In this document: positions 1 through 6,154 of the stretch, piece by piece
Numbering within the stretch: the first letter of the stretch is position 1
Layout of the letters: each line of letters opens with the position of its first letter
DNA from: an uncultured Prevotellaceae bacterium
GTDB taxonomy: Bacteria > Bacteroidota > Bacteroidia > Bacteroidales > Bacteroidaceae
Reading direction: 5' to 3'
Length of the DNA: 26,615 bases
Assembly (NCBI GenBank): GCA_937910905.1
Contig: CALEPV010000019.1
Span: 1 to 26,615 of the forward strand
The notes under the pieces: model-generated
What the model was told of the DNA's origin: nothing
Databases searched by the model: none
The model's input: only the letters and a program-made list of their open reading frames with translations
Translations under genes and position numbers: made by a program

Positions 1-2
1 AT

Positions 3-2600
3 CCCTTTGGCGAGTGGTTCCGCTGCGACGTGAAAGACGTGGAGCGGGCCATCCACGCCGCGATGGAACGGCGCGACAGCATGACGGAACGCATCTGCGA
101 CTTCGAGATGCGACCGGAGCAGGCAAAGGCCGTCGAGAAAACGGCTGCCTATTTTACCGCCTTCAGGAAAGACCCTGACAACCGAGGACTGACGCCGCAC
201 TTCCTCTGGAATGCAAAGATGCGCTTCGGCAAGACCTTTACTACCTATCAGCTGGCTCTGAAGATGGGATGGACAAAGGTCTTGGTGCTGACCTTCAAGC
301 CTGCCGTGAAGACGGCCTGGGAGGAAGACCTGCTCACGCATAAGGACTTCGCAGGGTGGCAGTTCTGCCAGAAGCAGGAGGACCGGGAGTTCAACCGTGT
401 GAATGAGCATCGGCCCTTTGTGTGCTTTGCTTCCTTCCAGGACGTGCTGGGAAAGAATACGATGGGCGGTATCAAGGCCACCAACGAATGGATTCAGACC
501 ATCGACTGGGACTGCATCGTGCTGGACGAATACCACTACGGTGCCTGGGGCAGGAATGCCAAGAACTTCTACGACAAGAAAGACCCTGCGCTCGGACGTG
601 CCGTAGAGGCCGGTGAAATCCTCACGGAGGATGCCGGTTCTGCGAAGGAGGTGGAAGCGCGGGAACTCTACGACGAGGGACTGATGCCCCTTCGCACAGG
701 CGCGTACCTTTATCTTTCCGGTACGCCTTTCCGAGCCATATCCACAGGCGAGTTCATCGAGGAACAGATCTATAACTGGACGTACTCCGACGAGCAGGCG
801 GAAAAGGAGAAGTGGCAAGGACCTGATAATCCTTACGCCCAACTGCCCAAGATGGTTATGCTGACTTACCAGATGCCGGAGAGCATCAGCGAGATTGCCT
901 CGCAGGGAGAGTTCGACGAGTTCGACCTGAATGAGTTCTTCCGTGCTGAAAGCCTCACCCCCACCCCCATTCCCGAGCAAGGCTCGCCTACCCGTAGCCT
1001 TTCTCCAAAAGGCGAGGGGAGTTATTTCCTGCATGAAGAGTATGTGCAGAAGTGGCTCGACCTGATACGTGGTGCCTATACCGAGCATATCGTGACGGAA
1101 CTGAAGCAGGGCAAGGAGAAACCGCCCATGCCATATTCGGACAGCCGTCTGCTGAGTTACCTTCAGCACACCTACTGGTTCCTGCCTACCGTGGCTGCAT
1201 GCAGGGCGATGGCCCAGCTGCTGAGAAAGCGAGCCAACCGCTTCTTCGACGACTATGAGGTCATCGTGGCAGCAGGCAACGAGGCCGGCATGGGTGCCAA
1301 GGCGGTGGAGCCGGTCTATCAGGCAATGGGCGACCCTCAACGGACGAAGACAATCACGCTGTCGTGCGGCAAACTCTCTACCGGCGTGACCGTGAAACCC
1401 TGGACGGGCATCCTGATGCTCAGAAACACCACCTCGCCGGAGACCTATTTCCAGGCAGCCTTTCGTGTGCAGTCGCCCTGGACGACGAAGAACGCAGAGG
1501 GCGAGGAGGTCATCCTGAAGCCCCTCTGCTATGTCTTCGACTTTGCGCCCAACCGTGCCCTTCGGCAGGTGGAGGAATACAGTTGCCAGCTGAATGTGGA
1601 GGAAAGCAACCCGGAGAAGAAGGTGGAGGAGTTCATAAAGTTCCTGCCCATCCTGGCCTACGACGGGTCGTCAATGAAGGAGATTGATGCCGCCGGCGTA
1701 CTGGATATGGCCATGAGCGGCACGACGGCCACCTTGCTGGCCCGCCGCTGGGAGAGTGCCGTGCTGGTGAATGTGGACAACACCACCCTGCAGCGGTTGC
1801 TGAACAATCCGGAGGCGATGAAGGCACTGATGAACATCGAGGGCTTCCGCAGCCTGAATGCCGACATCGAGACCATCATCAACAAGTCGGAACACGTCAG
1901 GCAGACCAAGAAGTCGAAAGACCCGAGCCAGATGACACCCAAGGAGAAGAAGCAACTGACAGACGAAGAGAAGGAATACAAGAGCAAGCGCAAGGAGATT
2001 CAGGAGAAGCTCATCAAGTTTGCCACACGCATACCTGTGTTCATGTACCTCACGGATTTCAGGGAATACTCGCTTAAGGATGTCATCATGCAGCTGGAAC
2101 CGGACCTGTTCCGCAAGGTGACGGGACTGACGCTGAAGGACTTCAGCCTGCTGGTGAGCCTGGGCGTGTTCAACAGCGACCTAATGAACGATGCCGTGTA
2201 TAAGTTCAAGCGCTACGAGGACTCGTCGCTCGAATACGCGGGTATCAACACGCACACAGGAACCGTTGTCGGTGGCTGGGATACGGTGATGGACATTACG
2301 GCAGAAAAGGAGGAACCGGCTGGAAAAGAGGAAGCACAGATGCCTGAGGAAGAGCTGACAGAGGAAGAGGACTCACCGATGCCGATGGAAGAACCGAAAG
2401 TGGAAGAACCTGCACCGAAGGAAACTCCCTGGGAACGGCTGAGCGTTGGCGACGAGGTCGTTCACAAGAGTTTCGGGCGAGGGCAGATTGTGTCATTGGA
2501 CGACAACTATATCTTCGTGAAGTTCAAGGACCGTGAATCCAAGTTCCTGTTCCCCGCTGCTTTCGAAAAAGGCTATCTTTCGAATGTCAAGGGACAGTAA
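3..2600 (+). CDS. DEAD/DEAH-like helicase of a restriction-type protein (5' end missing)
   Basis: The reading frame is open from the window edge (codons from position 3 read PFGEWFRCDVKDVERAI), so the GTG at 30 is probably internal and 865 residues of a longer protein are visible. Numbered from that GTG, superfamily 2 helicase motifs follow in order: motif I KMRFGKT (63-69), motif II DEYH (166-169), motif III SGTP (230-233) and a motif VI-like QAAFRVQ (475-481). A Glu/Pro-rich linker (about 766-800) leads to a C-terminal VGDEVVHKSFGRG segment (806-856) that resembles the Tudor-like tail of UvrD/PcrA. The EWF segment at the left edge resembles the end of GIY-YIG/T5orf172 nuclease domains, so the missing part may hold a nuclease; this is inference. 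Family knowledge suggests ATP-dependent DNA translocation in defence or DNA processing. Residues 308-331 look like an inserted repeat (separate entry). No partner methylase is visible. Confidence 0.8.
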   Translation, partial: PFGEWFRCDVKDVERAIHAAMERRDSMTERICDFEMRPEQAKAVEKTAAYFTAFRKDPDNRGLTPHFLWNAKMRFGKTFTTYQLALKMGWTKVLVLTFKPAVKTAWEEDLLTHKDFAGWQFCQKQEDREFNRVNEHRPFVCFASFQDVLGKNTMGGIKATNEWIQTIDWDCIVLDEYHYGAWGRNAKNFYDKKDPALGRAVEAGEILTEDAGSAKEVEARELYDEGLMPLRTGAYLYLSGTPFRAISTGEFIEEQIYNWTYSDEQAEKEKWQGPDNPYAQLPKMVMLTYQMPESISEIASQGEFDEFDLNEFFRAESLTPTPIPEQGSPTRSLSPKGEGSYFLHEEYVQKWLDLIRGAYTEHIVTELKQGKEKPPMPYSDSRLLSYLQHTYWFLPTVAACRAMAQLLRKRANRFFDDYEVIVAAGNEAGMGAKAVEPVYQAMGDPQRTKTITLSCGKLSTGVTVKPWTGILMLRNTTSPETYFQAAFRVQSPWTTKNAEGEEVILKPLCYVFDFAPNRALRQVEEYSCQLNVEESNPEKKVEEFIKFLPILAYDGSSMKEIDAAGVLDMAMSGTTATLLARRWESAVLVNVDNTTLQRLLNNPEAMKALMNIEGFRSLNADIETIINKSEHVRQTKKSKDPSQMTPKEKKQLTDEEKEYKSKRKEIQEKLIKFATRIPVFMYLTDFREYSLKDVIMQLEPDLFRKVTGLTLKDFSLLVSLGVFNSDLMNDAVYKFKRYEDSSLEYAGINTHTGTVVGGWDTVMDITAEKEEPAGKEEAQMPEEELTEEEDSPMPMEEPKVEEPAPKETPWERLSVGDEVVHKSFGRGQIVSLDDNYIFVKFKDRESKFLFPAAFEKGYLSNVKGQ
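951..1022 (+). repeat. Palindromic repeat element inserted in frame in the helicase
   Basis: A 72-base (24-codon) C-rich stretch begins AGCCTCACCCCC and ends AAGGCGAGGGGAGT. It holds the small inverted repeats GAGC-AAG-GCTC and GCCTTT-CTCCA-AAAGGC. The ends match, from memory, a dispersed intergenic repeat of Bacteroidales genomes. It encodes a Pro/Ser/Thr-rich segment (LTPTPIPEQGSPTRSLSPKG) unlike the flanking helicase sequence, and it keeps the frame. Confidence 0.6.
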
Positions 2601-2676
2601 TGTCAGAAATTAGCCAATGCTGCTGGTTCGCTCAAGGGATGTACGCGAGGTGTTAAGGTAAGATGTGTAATCATTG

Positions 2677-2723
2677 AGCCCACCAATGAAATCACAGTTT
2701 GCTGTGAACTCCATTGGCGGGCT
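2677..2723. terminator. Nested imperfect palindrome between convergent genes, possible terminator
   Basis: Arms AGCCCACCAATG (2677-2688) and CATTGGCGGGCT (2712-2723) pair at 11 of 12 positions. Inside lies a second stem TCACAG/CTGTGA (2692-2697, 2702-2707) with a TTTG loop. The one mismatch is A-C in plus-strand RNA but a G-U wobble in minus-strand RNA, so the fold suits the 3' UTR of the rubrerythrin transcript, whose stop lies 28 bases away. No T-run follows on either side, so termination is inferred from the position between converging genes. Confidence 0.45.
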
Positions 2724-2750
2724 ATGTAGTCTCGATAGCGTCAGATACGG

Positions 2751-3305
2751 CTATCCAAAGTAGCGCTTCAGCAGACCTGCGAAGCCTGCACCGTGGCGTG
2801 CTTCGTCCTTGGCCATTTCGTGAACGGTGTCGTGGATGGCATCAAAGCCGGCAGCCTTGGCGTTCTTGGCGATTCGGAACTTGTCCTCGCAAGCACCAGC
2901 CTCTGCTGCAGCACGCTTCTCAAGATTGGTCTTAGTGTCCCATACGCACTCACCCAGCAGTTCGGCAAAGCGGCTGGCGTGGTCGGCTTCCTCGAAGGCA
3001 TAGCGCTTGAATGCCTCTGCAATCTCTGGATAGCCTTCGCGGTCAGCCTGGCGGGCCATAGCCAGATACATGCCTACTTCGCCACATTCGCCATTGAAGT
3101 GGTTGCGTAGGTCGTTGATCATTTCCTCGCTGACGCCCTCAGGCTTGCCATCGCCAATACGGTGGACTGTGGCGTAGGTTGTCTCGCCCTCTTCCTTCAG
3201 TTCCGAGAACTTGCTGGCTGGAGCTTTGCAGATGGGGCATTTTTCGGGTGCCTCTGTGCCTTCATAGATGTAGCCGCACACGGCGCAAATAAATTTCTTT
3301 TTCAT
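2751..3305 (-). CDS. Rubrerythrin with N-terminal rubredoxin domain
   Basis: This is a 184-residue cytoplasmic non-haem iron protein. An N-terminal rubredoxin-like iron site (C7xxC10 and C23xxC26, in ICAVC and KCPIC) precedes a ferritin-like four-helix domain with the di-iron ligand motifs GECGE, EEADH (ExxH) and DEARH (ExxH). The classical rubrerythrin order is ferritin-like then rubredoxin, so this is the reversed arrangement known in anaerobes. The family reduces hydrogen peroxide using electrons from NAD(P)H through a reductase. The ATG at 3305 gives MKKKF directly before the first CxxC, so the start is secure. It lies 69 bases downstream of the NagB-like/PIG-L gene on the same strand and may be co-transcribed. 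I saw no TAnnTTTG box in the gap. An oxidative-stress role is inferred from the family. Confidence 0.93.
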   Translation of the reverse strand: MKKKFICAVCGYIYEGTEAPEKCPICKAPASKFSELKEEGETTYATVHRIGDGKPEGVSEEMINDLRNHFNGECGEVGMYLAMARQADREGYPEIAEAFKRYAFEEADHASRFAELLGECVWDTKTNLEKRAAAEAGACEDKFRIAKNAKAAGFDAIHDTVHEMAKDEARHGAGFAGLLKRYFG

Positions 3306-3374
3306 CGTTTTGTGATTGTTACTGAGTTATTGCACTATTGCCTTTTTCATGGTCACTTTTTTACATTTGCCACA

Positions 3375-5366
3375 TTAGAGCGGATGGTACTGCACGAAAG
3401 CTTCCATAGCCTCGTAGGCAGCAAGGCCTAGATGGTTGTAAAGCTCTGCCGTGGCGTGGTTGCGATCCTCTGCACGCTGCCAGAAGAGGCGCTCGTCGTT
3501 GCCTAAGAACGGTGCCGACTCCATCTGACTGGCATGTTTGAGTATGGCGTTGCGCTTGGTACGCAGCTCCTCCGGGCTGATGGGCACTGCCATCTCGATG
3601 TGCTCAATCTCCCATTCTGCCCATGCTCCGCGATACATCCAGATGCGGCAGTTCTTCAGCCACTCGGCTCCTGCTTCCTTCTCCAGGTCGATGGCGGCGA
3701 GAATGGCATCTGTGCACACACGATGTGTGCCGTGCGGGTCGGCTAGGTCGCCAGCTACGAATATCTGGTGAGGCTGTATCTCGCGCAGCAGTTGCAGTAC
3801 GATCTCAACATCGGCTTCGGAGATGGGGTTCTTCTGTATCTTGCCAGTCTCGTAGAACGGCAGGTTGAGGAAGTGTACGCGCTCTAAAGGTATGCCGCTG
3901 TACATGGATGCAATGCGGGCTTCGCCTCGACGTATGAGGCCTTTCACCTCTAGGATGTCGCGTGTGTCGAAGTCCTCTGGCTTCTTGTTGGCAATGAAGT
4001 CCGTGAATTCCTTGTAGCGTGTGTTGATGACTTCGTTCTTGCCCTCGTCGAACAACTTGTTGAAGCCGCGCACGAAGTGCATGAAGCGGAATACCTCTTC
4101 GTCGCCTACGGCTATGTTGCCAGAGGTTTCGTAGGCCACGTGTACCTCGTGGTGCTGCTTGACAAGTCGCTGCAGTGTGCCGCCCATCGAGATTACATCG
4201 TCATCGGGGTGGGGGGAGAAGATGATTATGCGCTTCTGTGCAGGTTCTGCACGCTCCGGACGATAGGTGTCGTCGGCATTGGGCTTACCACCTGGCCAGC
4301 CTGTGATGGTGTGCTGTAGGTCGTTGAAGATCTTTATGTTCACGTCGTAGGCAGAACCGTAGAGAGCCAGCAGTTCGCCCAGACCGTTCTCGGCATAGTC
4401 CTTGTTGGTGAGCTTGAGGATAGGCTTCTGTGTCTTCTGGCAGAGCCATACTATAGCGGAGCGGATGAGCTTGTCATCCCAGTCGCACGATGTCACGAGC
4501 CATGGACGGCGTATACGTGTCAGGTTGGCTGCGCTGCTGAGGTCGAGCACTACCTGTACGTTGTTGTGCATCTGCAAGAATGTGGCACTCTGTGAATCGG
4601 TTATCTCGCCTTCGACGGCATTCTTGATGACCTCTGCTTTCTCCTCACCCCATGCCAGCAAGTATATCTTCTTTGCCTGACGTATGGTGGACATACCCAT
4701 GGTGATGGCGCATACTGGCACGTTGCCCTCGGCACCGAACACCTTGACGGCCTCGTTGCGGCAGGTCTCATCAAGCAGCACCAGTCGTGTGTGCGAGTTC
4801 CGCTGCGAACCTGTCACGTTCATGGCCACATTGCCCATGCGACCTATACCCAGTAGCATGATGTCTATGCCGCCCATTTCTTCTATCATGTGCTCATAGG
4901 CGCGGCAATGTTCTGTGACGCGCTCCTGAGGAATGCTGCCGTCTATCGGGTAGATGTTCTGTGCGGGGATGTCCACACGGTCGAAGAACTGTTCCTTGAG
5001 CATCTGTATGTTGCTGGCTGCAGAGTCGGCAGGCAGTGGATAGTACTCGTAGGTCACGAACACCACTACATTCTGGAAACTGAGTCCCTCTTCCTCGTGC
5101 ATACGCACCAGCTGGTTGAAGACCTCTGTCAGTGTGGCGCCTCCTGAGAATGCCATAGTGCAGGCACGTATCTCGCGCTGGCGCTGGCGTATGGCGGCTG
5201 CAATCTTCAGCGCTACCTCTGTCGCCCCTTCCTCGGCATTGGCATAGATGTCGGTGGGAAGTTTCTCAAATCGTGTCAGCACGGAGCGTTCAATGTTTCC
5301 TCCTGGACGATAGTAGCGTGGCGACACGCGGTCGAGTGTAATTTGTGAACTTAGGTTCGTTTTCAT
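3375..5366 (-). CDS. NagB-like domain fused to PIG-L (LmbE) deacetylase-like domain
   Basis: The protein has 663 residues from the ATG at 5366 (MKTNLSSQITL). A GTG at 5396 would add ten residues, but homologues I remember start at MKTNLSSQ. The N-terminal half has the glucosamine-6-phosphate deaminase/isomerase fold, but the catalytic motifs have changed: the NagB NMDEY equivalent reads VTYEY (T105-Y108) and the GNDGHIAFNEP equivalent reads GRMGNVAMNVT (from G175), so no deaminase Asp, His or Glu remains. The C-terminal half is PIG-L/LmbE-like, with HPDDD at 386-390 and a later DPHGTHRV zinc-ligand motif; that family removes N-acetyl groups from sugars. A fused N-acetylhexosamine-handling protein is plausible, with the PIG-L half as the active part. 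Bacteroidetes genomes usually annotate it as glucosamine-6-phosphate deaminase, which I would not trust here. It follows the barrel gene by 30 bases and precedes rubrerythrin. Confidence 0.85.
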   Translation of the reverse strand: MKTNLSSQITLDRVSPRYYRPGGNIERSVLTRFEKLPTDIYANAEEGATEVALKIAAAIRQRQREIRACTMAFSGGATLTEVFNQLVRMHEEEGLSFQNVVVFVTYEYYPLPADSAASNIQMLKEQFFDRVDIPAQNIYPIDGSIPQERVTEHCRAYEHMIEEMGGIDIMLLGIGRMGNVAMNVTGSQRNSHTRLVLLDETCRNEAVKVFGAEGNVPVCAITMGMSTIRQAKKIYLLAWGEEKAEVIKNAVEGEITDSQSATFLQMHNNVQVVLDLSSAANLTRIRRPWLVTSCDWDDKLIRSAIVWLCQKTQKPILKLTNKDYAENGLGELLALYGSAYDVNIKIFNDLQHTITGWPGGKPNADDTYRPERAEPAQKRIIIFSPHPDDDVISMGGTLQRLVKQHHEVHVAYETSGNIAVGDEEVFRFMHFVRGFNKLFDEGKNEVINTRYKEFTDFIANKKPEDFDTRDILEVKGLIRRGEARIASMYSGIPLERVHFLNLPFYETGKIQKNPISEADVEIVLQLLREIQPHQIFVAGDLADPHGTHRVCTDAILAAIDLEKEAGAEWLKNCRIWMYRGAWAEWEIEHIEMAVPISPEELRTKRNAILKHASQMESAPFLGNDERLFWQRAEDRNHATAELYNHLGLAAYEAMEAFVQYHPL

Positions 5367-5396
5367 AAGGTAAGTATGGTTAGTGATTGATGTCAC

Positions 5397-5873
5397 TTAA
5401 AAGTAGAATCCGAGGCCCAGCTTCACTCCCACCTTGGATGCGTCGGAGAAGTCGTTGAGCGACAGATTGTAGTATGCAGCGGGTTCTATGGTGATGTACT
5501 GGTTCACGAAGAATGTGTAGCCCACTTCTGGTGTCAAGAACACGTTGTTCACGCTCTTGGTGGCGTGCTCGTAGAGTGCTCCGCAGGCCACGTAGAGTCC
5601 GTTCTGTTCAATGTTGTAGCGTACTCCCATACCAAGACCGATGTTGTCCACATGGTGACGATGAGTATATTCTACACGTCCGTATGCCAGCCAGTCCTGT
5701 GCCAGATAGTAGCCGCCGTTGAGGTTGATGTCGAAGCATAGTTTCTCACACTTGCTGTAGCCCAGTCCTAATGACGATGTGCTGGCGCTGATGTACGACT
5801 TTCCAGTTTCGAACTGAGCCGATGCTGTGATGGTGATAAGTGCTGCTATGGCACTGAGAATGATTTTCTTCAT
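5397..5873 (-). CDS. Small outer-membrane beta-barrel protein
   Basis: The 158-residue precursor has a signal peptide (MKKIILSAIAALITITASAQ, cleavage after SAQ). The mature part is a run of alternating amphipathic strands rich in Gly, Tyr and Asn, and it ends in FYF, the aromatic C-terminus typical of outer-membrane barrels. At roughly 138 mature residues it fits an eight-stranded barrel. It is the first gene of the minus-strand unit under the promoter at 5956-5987. Unusually for this phylum, a Shine-Dalgarno-like AAAGGAG lies about nine bases before the ATG. No specific ligand or function can be read from the sequence. Confidence 0.8.
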   Translation of the reverse strand: MKKIILSAIAALITITASAQFETGKSYISASTSSLGLGYSKCEKLCFDINLNGGYYLAQDWLAYGRVEYTHRHHVDNIGLGMGVRYNIEQNGLYVACGALYEHATKSVNNVFLTPEVGYTFFVNQYITIEPAAYYNLSLNDFSDASKVGVKLGLGFYF

Positions 5874-5955
5874 TTTGTTGCTCCTTTCTCTGTTTTATTG
5901 GTTAACCTTTGTTCTGCTATTGGCCTATAGGCCTATATTCGTTTCTCTCATTATG

Positions 5956-5987
5956 CAAAGCTAAAGATATTGGCTTTCATGGCCAAA
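5956..5987 (-). promoter_or_regulatory. Bacteroidetes-type promoter for the barrel/NagB-PIG-L/rubrerythrin unit
   Basis: Read on the minus strand: TTTG (5987-5984), a 20-base spacer, then TAGCTTTG (5963-5956). This matches the Bacteroidetes consensus TTTG-N19-21-TAnnTTTG exactly. The predicted start near 5949 leaves a leader of about 75 bases before the ATG at 5873. Confidence 0.75.
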
Positions 5988-6122
5988 GGGATTGCATTCA
6001 TTTAGCTTTATTTAACGAGAATGAGTTCCATTTGCGTGTATCATTATGCATGTAGTGGCGTGTGCTGTAAGAAATAAATGATGAAAGAACTGTGGCATCA
6101 TTCGTGATTCATAAAATAAATG

Positions 6123-6130
6123 TATATTTG
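6123..6130 (+). promoter_or_regulatory. -7 box TATATTTG for the GH27-DUF4861 operon
   Basis: TATATTTG matches TAnnTTTG; only a weak TTCG lies at the -33 distance. Predicted transcription begins near 6137, which rules out the in-frame start at 6092 and supports the ATG at 6155 with a short leader of about 18 bases. Confidence 0.6.
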
Positions 6131-6154
6131 CAGCGCAATTGCAAGAAGACATAT

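Noticed and set aside
2714..2935. Plus-strand open frame over the rubrerythrin 3' region
   Set aside because: It overlaps the antisense of rubrerythrin and the palindrome, with no promoter or family features.
5367..5396. Upstream GTG start for the NagB-like/PIG-L gene
   Set aside because: It adds ten residues with no conserved character; remembered homologues begin at MKTNLSSQ, which matches the ATG at 5366.
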